A stretch of 64,000 bases of DNA from Bacteroidales bacterium (GCA_024710405.1 JANJUV010000018.1:1-64000), one strand, 5' to 3'. Positions 34,385 through 43,610 are shown, counted from the first letter of the stretch. Made by a program: numbers and translations. Notes: generated by a model from the letters alone, not told the origin.

Positions 34385-35266
34385 TCAGATGCCTGTTACA
34401 AACTGCTTGAAAACTTTGGCGGATGGAATGAGTTTTACATTGTCGGGAACCCTGAACTCAATATTGGAGGCCTGCATGCCTGAGACCATGATGTAAGTTG
34501 AACTGAAGTGCTCTGAAAGCATTCCGATGTATTCCCTGATTTCGTCCTGCGTTACGGCAGATATGAAATAGGTAGCCAGTGCATGCGGTTTTACTGTTTC
34601 GGCAACGGAGAACAAATCGTTTATAGGTACATTTTGACCAAGATAATAACACTTGATCCCATGTTTCTTGGCAAGATAATAATACGTAAGCAGGCCTATT
34701 TCATGCAATTCCCATTCTGGAAGGAACAGTATTATTTTTTTTGCTTCCGGATTGGTAATTGCAGGAAGGCTGTCGATGGCCACACAGAGTTTCATGCGGA
34801 TCAGGTTCGAAATAAAATGTTCCTGGGCAGGATTGATCGTGCCTGTCTGCCAAAGTATGCCTATTTTTTCGAAAAACGGATAAACAGCAAAATACAAGGT
34901 GTCTTCAAAACCTATTTTGATGATCAGGCTGTTCAGGATTTTATCAAATCTGTCTTCATTGAGCTCGATCATAGCGACAACAAGACTTTCAATCTGGCTC
35001 AAATAGTCTGATTCGGGCCTGACCACCTCCAGTATTTTTTGGTTAAGCTGGCTGAGGCTCATATCGGCAATTCGTGAAATTTTGATGCCGTGCCTGTTCA
35101 GTATCGAAATGTTGAGCAGTTTTTTCAGGTCTTCATCATCGTACGACCTTATGTTGGAATCGGAGCGGTCAGGATCGACAATGCCATAGCGCTTCTCCCA
35201 GATTCTGATGGTGTGTGCTTTAATTCCCGTAAGTCGCTCAAGATCTTTGATGGAATAAGATGACAT
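34385..35266 (-). CDS. MerR-type regulator with cobalamin-binding domain (CarH/LitR-like)
   Basis: 293 residues. MerR winged HTH at 1-70 (YSIKDLERLTGIKAHTIRIWEKRYGI, SNIRSYDDEDL). A helical B12-cap-like region (~80-165) includes an acidic stretch (VVAMIELNEDRFDKIL). The C-terminal Rossmann-like domain (~170-293) contains WELHEIG, that is [DE]xHxxG with His188 as the expected lower cobalt ligand, then NVPINDL. In CarH, adenosylcobalamin makes a light-sensitive repressor; the same principle is likely but not proven here. The cap's Trp/Glu light-sensing pair cannot be verified by eye. It lies upstream of the ECF sigma gene on the same strand and ends in its own terminator. Confidence 0.9.
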   Translation of the reverse strand: MSSYSIKDLERLTGIKAHTIRIWEKRYGIVDPDRSDSNIRSYDDEDLKKLLNISILNRHGIKISRIADMSLSQLNQKILEVVRPESDYLSQIESLVVAMIELNEDRFDKILNSLIIKIGFEDTLYFAVYPFFEKIGILWQTGTINPAQEHFISNLIRMKLCVAIDSLPAITNPEAKKIILFLPEWELHEIGLLTYYYLAKKHGIKCYYLGQNVPINDLFSVAETVKPHALATYFISAVTQDEIREYIGMLSEHFSSTYIMVSGMQASNIEFRVPDNVKLIPSAKVFKQFVTGI

Positions 35267-35303
35267 GTATGCGCAATATATTAGTTACCGGACATCTAAC
35301 AAA

Positions 35304-35336
35304 CAAACCTAATGATTGTTTCATGATAACTACAAT
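35304..35336 (-). promoter_or_regulatory. MerR/B12 regulator promoter
   Basis: On the minus strand: ATTG, 21-base spacer, TAGGTTTG (perfect -7). Expected leader ~31 bases. Confidence 0.6.
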
Positions 35337-35367
35337 TTTCATCATACTGCCTAAATGATTACTTTCG
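35337..35367 (+). promoter_or_regulatory. Possible promoter of the DUF2520-ComEC operon
   Basis: TTTC, about 19 bases, TACTTTCG (one mismatch in each box). The leader to the TTG start would be only about 9 bases, so this call is tentative. Confidence 0.4.
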
Positions 35368-35382
35368 TGCAAAAATAGCATT

Positions 35383-36183
35383 TTGACTTTTTCGGGTTTC
35401 AGACGGTTAACCATCATAGGGACAGGCAATGTTGCCTGGACGCTCGGGGATGCATTTCGGCAGGCAGGATACGTTATTTGTGAAGTTTTTGGACGGGATA
35501 AATCAAAAGCTGCTGAACTTGCTCAATGGCTTGGCGCGAATGTCGCAAACAGTTTGACAGGGCTTTCAGCCGATTCGGATCTTTATATACTGGCTGTATC
35601 TGATGATGCCATTCAGCTTATTTCATCAGGTATGCCAGATGTTTCCGGTATGGTCGTGCATACATCAGCAACTGTTCCGCTTGAGGTGCTCAGCAGGCGG
35701 TTCATAAGAAGCGGGGTATTGTATCCACTTCAGACCCTCAGCCGGTACAGAAAGATTGACCTCTCCGATGTGCCATTTCTCCTTGAAGCTGCTAATGAGG
35801 GTCAATTGCTTTTGCTTTCAGATTTCGCAGGAAGCATTTCTTCACAGCTTATTCATGCCAACACCGAAACACGAATTAAATATCATTTAGCTGCCGTCTT
35901 TGCCTGCAACTTTGTGAATCACTTATACACTGTGGCTTCATCATATCTTATGGATCAAGGCTTGCAGTCCGCACTTCTCGAGCCGCTGATGCGTGAAACT
36001 ACAGCCAAAGCACTCGAAAAGGGTTCAATCAATTCGCAAACGGGACCAGCTTTGCGGGGTGATCAACAAACCATCAAAAAACATTTGGATATGCTTCAAA
36101 TGCTGCCGGAGCAACAAAAACTTTATGAACAAATCAGTTTAATGATTCAGAATTTTCATATTAAAACCAATGAGCAACTATAA
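35383..36183 (+). CDS. Rossmann-fold DUF2520 protein
   Basis: 266 residues from a TTG start; no ATG fits before the Rossmann strand. The NAD(P)-binding motif is LTIIGTGNVAWTLGDAF, followed by GRDKSKAAELAQWLG and SDLYILAVSDDAI. The C-terminal helical half (AVFACNFVNHLYTVASSYLMDQG, TGPALRGDQQTIKKHLDML) is typical of the DUF2520 family, which resembles ketopantoate/proline reductases. The substrate is unknown. First gene of a long operon; it overlaps the KdsC-like gene by 14 bases. Confidence 0.87.
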   Translation: MTFSGFRRLTIIGTGNVAWTLGDAFRQAGYVICEVFGRDKSKAAELAQWLGANVANSLTGLSADSDLYILAVSDDAIQLISSGMPDVSGMVVHTSATVPLEVLSRRFIRSGVLYPLQTLSRYRKIDLSDVPFLLEAANEGQLLLLSDFAGSISSQLIHANTETRIKYHLAAVFACNFVNHLYTVASSYLMDQGLQSALLEPLMRETTAKALEKGSINSQTGPALRGDQQTIKKHLDMLQMLPEQQKLYEQISLMIQNFHIKTNEQL

Positions 36184-36691
36184 AGCATTTCTTTCACAGG
36201 TAAATACTTTTGTTTTTGATTACGATGGAGTGATGACTAATGGTGTCATTGTGCTGAACAACGACGGAGAGCCGTTGCGGACAGCTAATGTCAAAGATGG
36301 CTATGCTCTGCAATTGATCATGAAACTTGGTTACAATGTTGCGATCATTTCAGGAGGATATTCTCCCAGTATGAAGAGCCGTTTCGATGCACTTAATATT
36401 AAAGATGTATTTCTGGGGGTGTCCGATAAACTGGAAGTGTTAAGGGATTTCATGAATAAGAAAGGATTAAAGCGCGAAAATATAGTGTATATGGGTGATG
36501 ACATCCCTGATTACAAAGCTATGCTCGAAGTTGGTGTTCCGGTATGCCCTTCTGACGCTGCCGAAGAGATCAAGTCAATCAGTGTTTACATTTCCCATTT
36601 TGGTGGTGGTGAAGGCTGTGTGCGTGATATCATTGAACAAGTGCTTAAAGTTCAGGGAAAGTGGATGAATGATCATGCGCACCATTGGTAA
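36170..36691 (+). CDS. HAD-IIIA phosphatase, KdsC-like (KDO-8-phosphate phosphatase)
   Basis: 173 residues. HAD motif 1 is VFDYDGVMTNG (nucleophile Asp and acid/base Asp), then NVKDGYALQLIMKLGYNVAIISG with the second-motif Ser, and motif 4 YMGDDIPDY. Small C1-type HAD phosphatases of this layout release Pi from KDO-8-P in LPS synthesis, which fits LpxB further along the operon. Bacteroidota KdsC-like proteins may accept other acids, so the substrate is inferred. Confidence 0.9.
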   Translation: MSNYKAFLSQVNTFVFDYDGVMTNGVIVLNNDGEPLRTANVKDGYALQLIMKLGYNVAIISGGYSPSMKSRFDALNIKDVFLGVSDKLEVLRDFMNKKGLKRENIVYMGDDIPDYKAMLEVGVPVCPSDAAEEIKSISVYISHFGGGEGCVRDIIEQVLKVQGKWMNDHAHHW

Positions 36692-36709
36692 TTTAATACA
36701 AAAACTATG

Positions 36710-37639
36710 ATGGCATATTTAAAACTTATACGTTCGAACAACCTCCTGATAATGGCCGTAACTATGTTTCTGGTACGGTACTATCTTATTATGCCTCCGC
36801 TTGGTATGGTTGAAGTTAATCTTCAGTCTTCACTGGCTGATTTCTCCCTGCTTGTGTTGGCAATGATACTTATGTCGGCCGGGGGATATATTATCAATGA
36901 TATTTTCGACATGGATATCGATAGTATTAACCGTGCCGGAGGCCCGATAGTAGGTAACCTTGTGTCTCTGAGACTTGCGAAAAATCTATATTGGTTTTCT
37001 AACCTGGCTGCTTTTCTGATTATGGTTTATCTGAGCATCAGGATGGCCAACTGGCAATTGCTCCTGATCATGGTGATGCTGGGCGGATTGTTGTGGTTTT
37101 ATTCTGAAAGATATAAACGTCAGATGCTTGTGGGTAATCTGGTTGTTGCATTTGTAACTTCAGCCGGAATAACAATGGTTTGGTTGTTTGAGTTCTTTCA
37201 ACTTCAGCAAGATGCGGCAGTTTTTGTGCAGGCAACCCGTGTAATGCCACTGATGTCGGGACTTGTTTTCGCTTATGTCTTGTTTTCTTTTCTGAGTACT
37301 ATTATTCGTGAGATCGTAAAGGATATTCAGGATATGGAGGGCGACCGAAGATTTGGATGTCGAACCTTTCCAATCGTCTATGGTGAAATTACGGGACGTA
37401 ATCTGGCGGCGGGCCTGCTCATTATTTTGATTATAATGATAGGTTTTTGGCAGTATATTTTGTTTTTGAAAGATATGAAAGCAGCATTCATGGTTTTGTT
37501 TTTGGCCTTGGGTGTTGGACTGGCTGCTTTGGTAAGGCTGTCGTTTGCCAACAAATCCGAGCATTATTCTACAGTTTCCGCCTTGCTCAAACTACTTATG
37601 CTGGCAGGAATTCTTTCCATCGTGTTTTTGAACTACTAA
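36710..37639 (+). CDS. UbiA-family prenyltransferase (geranylgeranylglycerol-phosphate type)
   Basis: 309 residues; two consecutive ATGs, and I use the second. Eight to nine membrane helices. The first Asp-rich motif is NDIFDMDIDSINR and the second is DIQDMEGD followed by CRTFPIVYG. Bacteroidota members near maf/surE are usually assigned to geranylgeranylglycerol-phosphate synthesis, while others make menaquinone; the exact polyprenyl acceptor is open. 15-18 bases after the KdsC-like gene. Confidence 0.88.
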   Translation: MAYLKLIRSNNLLIMAVTMFLVRYYLIMPPLGMVEVNLQSSLADFSLLVLAMILMSAGGYIINDIFDMDIDSINRAGGPIVGNLVSLRLAKNLYWFSNLAAFLIMVYLSIRMANWQLLLIMVMLGGLLWFYSERYKRQMLVGNLVVAFVTSAGITMVWLFEFFQLQQDAAVFVQATRVMPLMSGLVFAYVLFSFLSTIIREIVKDIQDMEGDRRFGCRTFPIVYGEITGRNLAAGLLIILIIMIGFWQYILFLKDMKAAFMVLFLALGVGLAALVRLSFANKSEHYSTVSALLKLLMLAGILSIVFLNY

Positions 37640-37648
37640 AAATAAACT

Positions 37649-38245
37649 ATGCTGAAACTCGATAAGTATCAGGTTTTTCTGGCAAGTAAATCACCCCGGA
37701 GGCAGGAATTGCTCAAAGGCATGGATATCAGTTTCAGTGTGCTTTCAAAGGAGGTTGATGAGTCGTTTCCAACAGAATGGAACGACTACCGTATAGCCTG
37801 TATGCTCGCTGAACGAAAAGCAATGGCTTTTTCAGCGAATGAACTTCCACAAGATTTCCTGCTTATCAGCGCCGACACCATAGTTATTGTTGGTTCCACG
37901 GTGCTCAATAAGCCCGAAAGCAGGAATGAGGCAGTGCAAATGATTCAGATGCTTTCGGGACGCGAACATACCGTTGTAACAGCTGTAAGTCTGAGAACAT
38001 CTGAAAAACTGATCACATTTCACGAATCATCCCAGGTAAGTTTTGGTACACTGACGGCAGAAGAAATTGAACAATATGTGGATCAGTACAAACCCTACGA
38101 CAAAGCAGGTGCCTATGGCATTCAGGAATGGATCGGGTATGTCGCCATAGCTTCTGTATCAGGATCTTTCTTCAATGTGATGGGATTACCAACACACAGA
38201 CTTTATCTTGAACTAAAAAAAATAACCCAATACCGGCAAACATGA
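37649..38245 (+). CDS. Maf-like nucleoside triphosphate pyrophosphatase
   Basis: 198 residues with the Maf signatures: FLASKSPRRQELLKGM, VDESFP, ISADTIVIV, and YDKAGAYGIQEWIGYVAI. Maf proteins hydrolyse non-canonical or canonical dTTP/UTP-type nucleotides to NMP and PPi and slow septum formation when overmade. Overlaps the next gene by 4 bases. Confidence 0.93.
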   Translation: MLKLDKYQVFLASKSPRRQELLKGMDISFSVLSKEVDESFPTEWNDYRIACMLAERKAMAFSANELPQDFLLISADTIVIVGSTVLNKPESRNEAVQMIQMLSGREHTVVTAVSLRTSEKLITFHESSQVSFGTLTAEEIEQYVDQYKPYDKAGAYGIQEWIGYVAIASVSGSFFNVMGLPTHRLYLELKKITQYRQT

Positions 38246-38856
38246 CAGAACAACCACCCAAAAAGGCTTTATTTAAACAATTACTGTTTTATTTCTTTCA
38301 GGGACTGCTGTTCATCGCCCCGATAACCATTACGATATGGTCTATATACATTACCTTTAATTATATTGATGGCTTGCTTATGGATTTGATTGACAGGCTT
38401 ATAGGAAGGCATATACCCGGACTTGGCATCGCTGTGCTGATCACATTTATAACAATCATTGGAATGCTTGGCACCAGTTTCTTTTTCAAACCTTTTCTGC
38501 TGTTGTTTGATCGTTTTTTTGTGAAAGCGCCGTTGATAAAAATCATTTACACTTCGGTGAAAGATCTTGTTTCGGCCTTTGTGGGACAGAAAAAGCGTTT
38601 TAATGAACCTGTGCTGGTTAAGGTAGGTAAGGGAGCCGACCTCGAGAAAATCGGTTTTATCACCAACAAGGATCTTTCTTTTCTTGGTATTCCGAATAGC
38701 AAAGTGGCCGTATATTTGCCCCATTCATACGCATGGTCCGGTAATTTGTTTATCGTTCCTGTGGAGAATATTAAACCCATTGATGCTTCGGCAACTGAAG
38801 TGATGAAGTTTATTATTTCGGCCGGAGTAACGAATTTAGAGCAACCAAATGACTAA
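38242..38856 (+). CDS. DUF502 membrane protein
   Basis: 204 residues, two transmembrane helices (~13-45: LFYFFQGLLFIAPITITIWSIYITF; ~57-80: GLGIAVLITFITIIGMLGTSFFF) then a soluble C-terminal beta region with KKRFNEPVLVKVG and VAVYLPHSYAWSGNLFIVPVENIKPID. This is the DUF502 layout. No catalytic role is known. Inside the operon between maf and surE. Confidence 0.88.
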   Translation: MTEQPPKKALFKQLLFYFFQGLLFIAPITITIWSIYITFNYIDGLLMDLIDRLIGRHIPGLGIAVLITFITIIGMLGTSFFFKPFLLLFDRFFVKAPLIKIIYTSVKDLVSAFVGQKKRFNEPVLVKVGKGADLEKIGFITNKDLSFLGIPNSKVAVYLPHSYAWSGNLFIVPVENIKPIDASATEVMKFIISAGVTNLEQPND

Positions 38857-39631
38857 TCAACCAAACATACGGCCCACAATTCTGGTAACAAATGACGATG
38901 GTTATTATGCCGGCGGGCTCAGAAAACTCATTTCCATTGTAAGAAAATTCGGCAAAGTTATCGTTGTTGCTGGTGAACAATCCATGTCAGGCATGGGACA
39001 TGCAATTACCATCAAGACGCCCCTAAGGGTGAAGACAGTTGCCAAAGAACCTGATTACGAAGAATATATTTGCAACGGAACTCCGGTCGATTGCGTGAAG
39101 CTGGGTGAGCAGGTTGTCATCGGGGGAAAACCTGACCTGGTGGTATCCGGCATCAATCATGGTTCCAATGCATCGATTAATGTTATTTATTCCGGAACAA
39201 TGGCAGCAGTTATTGAAGCCTGTATTGATGGCATACCCGCAGTAGGATTCAGTTTGTGCGACTACAGCCATAAAGCTGATTTCAGCCATGTGGACCGTTT
39301 TGTAGAACAGTTGGTTTCGGGTGTACTAAAAAACGGTCTTAAACAGGGTGTCTGCCTTAATGTGAATATCCCTCCGTTGCCGTCAGTCCCGATAAAGGGA
39401 ATCAGGGTCTGCAGGCAGGCCAATGCTCGCTGGGTTGAGGAGTTTGATTCACGTCAGGATCCAAGAGGTGTTGATTATCACTGGCTCACCGGTAGATTTG
39501 AAAATGACGATCTTTCCGAAGAAACTGATCAATGGGCGCTCGACAATGGCTATGTGTCAGTCGTGCCTGTGCATTATGACCTGACTGCTTATAGTATGAT
39601 TGATGAAATTAAGAAATGGAACCTGAAATGA
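38849..39631 (+). CDS. surE: 5'/3'-nucleotidase SurE
   Basis: 260 residues. SurE motifs: LVTNDDGYYAGGL with the metal-binding Asp pair, GMGHAITIKTPLR, CNGTPVDCVKLG, SGINHGSNASINVIYSGTMAAVIEA. It removes phosphate from 5'- and 3'-nucleoside monophosphates and may help in nucleotide repair. Overlaps both neighbours slightly, typical of a tight operon. Confidence 0.95.
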   Translation: MTNQPNIRPTILVTNDDGYYAGGLRKLISIVRKFGKVIVVAGEQSMSGMGHAITIKTPLRVKTVAKEPDYEEYICNGTPVDCVKLGEQVVIGGKPDLVVSGINHGSNASINVIYSGTMAAVIEACIDGIPAVGFSLCDYSHKADFSHVDRFVEQLVSGVLKNGLKQGVCLNVNIPPLPSVPIKGIRVCRQANARWVEEFDSRQDPRGVDYHWLTGRFENDDLSEETDQWALDNGYVSVVPVHYDLTAYSMIDEIKKWNLK

Positions 39632-39906
39632 AGCATCTATTTTTAAGAAACCATATACTTCTGGGCGTGACCTTTGGTCTCTTTCTTGCTGCAATTACTT
39701 ACGGATTTTTGACTCTTATATTCGGTTCTTTTACATCGGGTGTTCCACTTGTTTCCGATCCAAGAAACATGCTCCTTATTTCATGGGCTCCTAACCTGAT
39801 TCTCATGCGTTTTTATTTTGTGAGTTTTAAGCTCGAGAAAACCGGTATTGGCCTCCTGATCCTGACATTTGCCGGGGTACTCCTGACTTTCATTTTATTT
39901 AAATGA
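39628..39906 (+). CDS. Small two- to three-helix membrane protein of unknown function
   Basis: 92 residues from the ATG overlapping the surE stop as ATGA. An ATG 12 bases earlier (inside surE) is possible but less likely. Hydrophobic segments: HILLGVTFGLFLAAITYGFLTLIFG, a short central one (MLLISWAPNLILMRFYFVSF), and IGLLILTFAGVLLTFILF. No family recognised. Its position between surE and lpxB suggests an envelope role at most. Confidence 0.75.
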   Translation: MKHLFLRNHILLGVTFGLFLAAITYGFLTLIFGSFTSGVPLVSDPRNMLLISWAPNLILMRFYFVSFKLEKTGIGLLILTFAGVLLTFILFK

Positions 39907-39972
39907 TCTTTTTGTGAAGCAACCAACGATTTACTGCGAAGTCACAGGAAACCGGAGAATAATTGAAATTCA

Positions 39973-41082
39973 ATGAAGTATTACATCATAGCTGGTGAAG
40001 CATCGGGCGACCTGCACGCATCGAATCTCGTAAAGGAGCTGCGAAAGTCAGATCCCAAAGCATTGATCAGGGGATGGGGTGGCGATCTGATGTCTGCAGA
40101 GGGGGTGTTGATTGTAAAACACTACCGCGATCTGGCTTTCATGGGTTTTCTGGAGGTGCTGCTGAATATTTTTACGATCATTCAAAACCTTAGGTTCTGC
40201 CGGAAGGACATCCTTGAATTTGCGCCTGATGCAGTCATTCTGGTTGATTATCCGGGCTTCAATCTAAGAATAGCAAAATTTGCCCATAGTCAGGGCATCA
40301 AAGTAATATATTACATTTCCCCTCAGGTTTGGGCATGGAAGAAGGGAAGGGTGAACACCATCAAAGAAGTAGTTGACCGCATGCTGGTGATACTTCCTTT
40401 TGAAAAAGATTTTTACCGTGAAATGGGCATGGAAGTTGATTTCGTCGGTCATCCCCTTCTCGATGCCCTGAACGATTATCATAAGCCTGATTTTAAAGAA
40501 TTCATGAAAAAGAATGCGCTCCCAGACAAACCTGTTGTAGCCTTGTTGCCCGGCAGCAGAAAACAGGAAGTGAAGGTGATGCTGCATGAAATGATGAAAA
40601 TGTCAGGTCATTTTCCCGAATATTCTTTTGTTGTTGCCGGAGCACCATCTCTTGATGCGGCGTATTATGAAGGACTTATCGGCAATAAGGACATAAGAAT
40701 TGTTTTTGGCCAGACTTATGATCTATTGCACCATGCCAAAGCTGCTTTGGTAACATCAGGAACCGCTACTCTGGAAACTGCCCTGATAGGTACCCCTGAG
40801 GTGGTTTGTTACAAAGGAAACAGGATCTCTTACGAAATCGCCAGACGGCTGATTCACGTCCGGTTTATTTCGCTTGTTAACCTTGTGATGGATCGCGAAG
40901 TAGTTACAGAGCTGATACAGGACAAACTCAATGAGCGTAATCTGAAAAATGAACTCGATAAACTATTGCACGATCAGAAAACCATTGCCAATATCAAAGA
41001 AGAATATGTTCATCTGCGACAAAAATTAGGTGGTTCCGGTGCCTCAGAAAGGGCTGCTGCATTGATTTGTCGGGATAAATGA
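39973..41082 (+). CDS. lpxB: Lipid-A-disaccharide synthase LpxB
   Basis: 369 residues, normal length. AGEASGDLHASNLVKEL, GWGGDLMSAEG, DYPGFNLRIAK, YYISPQVWAWKKGR, and PGSRKQEVK are diagnostic. LpxB joins UDP-2,3-diacylglucosamine and lipid X into the lipid A disaccharide at the inner membrane. It follows the small membrane protein by 66 bases. Confidence 0.96.
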   Translation: MKYYIIAGEASGDLHASNLVKELRKSDPKALIRGWGGDLMSAEGVLIVKHYRDLAFMGFLEVLLNIFTIIQNLRFCRKDILEFAPDAVILVDYPGFNLRIAKFAHSQGIKVIYYISPQVWAWKKGRVNTIKEVVDRMLVILPFEKDFYREMGMEVDFVGHPLLDALNDYHKPDFKEFMKKNALPDKPVVALLPGSRKQEVKVMLHEMMKMSGHFPEYSFVVAGAPSLDAAYYEGLIGNKDIRIVFGQTYDLLHHAKAALVTSGTATLETALIGTPEVVCYKGNRISYEIARRLIHVRFISLVNLVMDREVVTELIQDKLNERNLKNELDKLLHDQKTIANIKEEYVHLRQKLGGSGASERAAALICRDK

Positions 41083-41097
41083 AATAATTTATATTTG
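41066..41097 (+). promoter_or_regulatory. comEC promoter within the lpxB 3' end
   Basis: TTTG at 41066-41069, 20-base spacer, TATATTTG at 41090-41097. It would let comEC be made independently of the upstream operon with a ~38-base leader. Confidence 0.6.
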
Positions 41098-41141
41098 CCT
41101 CAGCGTATCGTTTTCGGATATAGTCAATTATCCTAAATTCC

Positions 41142-43253
41142 ATGCAGGCAAACCTCCAGAAAGTTCCTTTTCTGCGACTTTTAATTCCCCTTGCAGGAGG
41201 GATTATCTGGCATGAGCAGTTGGTTTTGCAGCCGGATGAAGCCTTTATATGGATTGCCCTTTTTGTGATGCTGGGGCTGCAGATGTTGCGCTTTTTCCTG
41301 AGAATGCCCTATTCTTTCAGATGGGTTGACGGAGTGCTTGTAACTTTGTTTGCTTTTGCAACCGGATGGCTTAGTACGCATTTAAGTAATCCTGCGGCTG
41401 ACAAATATCATTTATTGCATTATCAGAGCGACATTTTGATGGCGAGGATATCTGATGCGCCTGAGAAAAGAGAGCTTACAACCCGGTTTACGCTCAAAGT
41501 TATTGCGGTAAAAGACAGTCTTGGTAGTGTTCACAAAGCTACAGGATCAATTATTACGTTTGCGTCCAATAACGAGAAAACCGACAGTCTGCAATATGGT
41601 CAAATTCTATACATCTTCAAAAATCCCACGAGGGTAGAAGGACCTGATAATCCGGGACAATTTGATTATCAGTCCCATTTACGTAAAAAAGGCATACTGC
41701 ATCAGGTTTTTCTCAAAGAAAATGACTGGATGGCTGCAGGAGCGTCGGACCCAAATCCGGTTTTTGCATTTTCCTACAGAATAAGGGATTATCTGCTTCA
41801 GACACTCAGGGATAACGGCCTCGACAAAGACGAATTTGCTGTGGCATCAGCAATTCTGCTGGGTTATGACGACAAGCTCCCCCAATATCTGCGGAAAGGA
41901 TACACAGCTGCTGGGGCGATGCACATTTTGTGTGTTTCGGGACTGCATGTCGGTATTGTATTTCTGATTGTAAATTTTTTACTCGGACTCGCCGGAAAAA
42001 GACGTTCGATGGTTGTTGGCCGGACAATAATACTATTAGTCTCGATCTGGATTTATGCATTGATTACCGGTCTTTCACCTTCAGTAATGAGGGCCACGGT
42101 TATGCTCAGTTTTGTGCTCATGGGAAGACTGATCAGCCGCAAAGGAAACGTTATCAATTCAATGTCTGCATCTGCTCTTATTCTGTTGCTTATTGACCCA
42201 ATGACTTTGTACCACATCGGATTTCAGCTGTCATATCTTGCAGTATTGGGAATCGTGCTGTTTCACAAACCCATTTTCGACCTTATTTATGTAAAGAACA
42301 AAGTATTAAGGTATGTTTGGGAGATAACGGTTGTTTCTATAGCAGCGCAGCTGACCACGACGCCCTTGTCTGTATATTATTTCGATCAGTTTCCGGTATA
42401 TTTCTGGTTGAGCAATCTTTTTCTGGTCCCATTGTCATTTCTGGTTATTGTTGTTGGTATGAGCGTATTGGTCCTTTCGTTTATTCCGTTAATATCAGGA
42501 CTGGTTGGCTCTTTAGCTTCGTTTCTTTTGTATTTATTAAATTATATTGTAATTACAGTTGAATCACTTCCGGGTTCAACCTGGCAGATGCTGCATATTA
42601 CTGCCCGAGAGACAGTTTTAATGTACGTCATACTGCTTCTGATGATTTGGCTCTTGCATTTTAACCTGCGCAAATCATTAATTCCTATGATGATGTGTTT
42701 TGTTGTTTTAATGATTTCATTCTCAGCACGATCATGGAATAATATGCAGAACAGCAAAATACTTGTTTACAGTGTTGGTAAAGGCACAGCTATCGGTTTT
42801 ATTCACGGTAAGCAGCATGTGCTGCTCGCAGACTCAATTGTTCTGAACTCAGAGAAGATTATAGATATGAATCTGAGAGGTTACTGGACGCAGGCCGGGC
42901 TGAGTGGTAAGCCGGAGCTGGCAGATTACGACAGTGCTTTTTTCAGTAATGGGTTTTTTCAGAGAGAGCATGGACTGATTGGTTTTCAAGGAGCACTGTT
43001 TTACCTTTGGACCAGAGATTCCAAAATCGGAGAGCATCCGGAAGGAAGTTTGATTCCGCTAAGGATACTGTTTGTTCGTGGAAACTGTCCTGAAAAAATT
43101 GATGAGATTACAAAGAGATTTGATGTGGAAATGATTGTGCTTGATGAAACGGTACCTCCCTGGCAGCGAAAGCGTTGGGCTGAGCAGTCACAACAGGTAG
43201 GAATCGCATTGCATGATGTGAAAGAGCAAGGGGCTTTGCTGGTTGAGTTGTAG
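41142..43253 (+). CDS. comEC: ComEC/Rec2-type competence membrane protein
   Basis: 703 residues. The N-terminus has two to three helices and an extracytoplasmic OB/DUF4131-like region (~50-210: FTLKVIAVKDSLGS, PDNPGQFDYQSHLRKKGI). The central competence domain has ILLGYDDKLPQYLRKGYTAAGAMHILCVSGLHVGIV, MRATVMLSFVLMGRLISRKGN and FQLSYLAVLGIVLF. The C-terminal ~170 residues lack the metallo-beta-lactamase signature HxHxDH, as is usual in Bacteroidota versions. It forms the inner-membrane channel for single-stranded DNA uptake; no com pilus genes are nearby. Confidence 0.92.
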   Translation: MQANLQKVPFLRLLIPLAGGIIWHEQLVLQPDEAFIWIALFVMLGLQMLRFFLRMPYSFRWVDGVLVTLFAFATGWLSTHLSNPAADKYHLLHYQSDILMARISDAPEKRELTTRFTLKVIAVKDSLGSVHKATGSIITFASNNEKTDSLQYGQILYIFKNPTRVEGPDNPGQFDYQSHLRKKGILHQVFLKENDWMAAGASDPNPVFAFSYRIRDYLLQTLRDNGLDKDEFAVASAILLGYDDKLPQYLRKGYTAAGAMHILCVSGLHVGIVFLIVNFLLGLAGKRRSMVVGRTIILLVSIWIYALITGLSPSVMRATVMLSFVLMGRLISRKGNVINSMSASALILLLIDPMTLYHIGFQLSYLAVLGIVLFHKPIFDLIYVKNKVLRYVWEITVVSIAAQLTTTPLSVYYFDQFPVYFWLSNLFLVPLSFLVIVVGMSVLVLSFIPLISGLVGSLASFLLYLLNYIVITVESLPGSTWQMLHITARETVLMYVILLLMIWLLHFNLRKSLIPMMMCFVVLMISFSARSWNNMQNSKILVYSVGKGTAIGFIHGKQHVLLADSIVLNSEKIIDMNLRGYWTQAGLSGKPELADYDSAFFSNGFFQREHGLIGFQGALFYLWTRDSKIGEHPEGSLIPLRILFVRGNCPEKIDEITKRFDVEMIVLDETVPPWQRKRWAEQSQQVGIALHDVKEQGALLVEL

Positions 43254-43272
43254 TTTTGAATCCGTTTGTGTT

Positions 43273-43349
43273 TGAGAAAAAATGTTTTCTCAGAGCCATT
43301 TACATTAGTCATTGATTAGCCGTGATGAAAAGGTCTGTTTTTTTCATCA
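43273..43349. other. Two perfect hairpins after comEC
   Basis: TGAGAAAA-AATG-TTTTCTCA at 43273-43292 and TGATGAAAA / TTTTCATCA at 43323-43349 with a 9-base loop. Neither is a standard terminator (no GC-rich stem plus T tract), but the pair lies where comEC transcription should end. Confidence 0.4.
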
Positions 43350-43399
43350 AAAAGCACCATTACGTTTGAATTGCAGGCAAATATTCTGAGCAATAAAGA

Positions 43400-43428
43400 A
43401 AAAGCCCCCAGTTAACTGAGGGCTTTTT
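43400..43428 (-). terminator. tRNA-Asp terminator
   Basis: Minus-strand GCCCTCAGTTAACTGGGGGC hairpin followed by TTTTT, directly behind the tRNA. The A-run on its other side may also end comEC transcription. Confidence 0.85.
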
Positions 43429-43429
43429 G

Positions 43430-43504
43430 CGGTCCGGACGGGACTCGAACCCGCGACCCCGTGCGTGACAGGCACGTATTCTAACCAAACTGAACTACCG
43501 AACC
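43430..43504 (-). tRNA. tRNA-Asp (anticodon GTC)
   Basis: Minus-strand cloverleaf with acceptor GGTTCGG / CCGGACC, anticodon stem CGTGC / GCACG around CTGTCAC (anticodon GTC), T-arm GCGGGTTCGAGTCCCGT, discriminator G as expected for Asp. Confidence 0.95.
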
Positions 43505-43546
43505 ATTTTTTAAAGAACAAACTCTCAAGTAGCCTCAAAAGCGGGG

Positions 43547-43577
43547 CAAAAATACAACATTTTTTCCATTTTGCAAG
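43547..43577 (-). promoter_or_regulatory. tRNA-Asp promoter
   Basis: CTTG, exactly 19 bases, TATTTTTG on the minus strand: a consensus Bacteroidota promoter ~43 bases upstream of the tRNA. Confidence 0.8.
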
Positions 43578-43610
43578 AAAAAACTTACTGGAAATTTAAA
43601 ACGGCAAATA

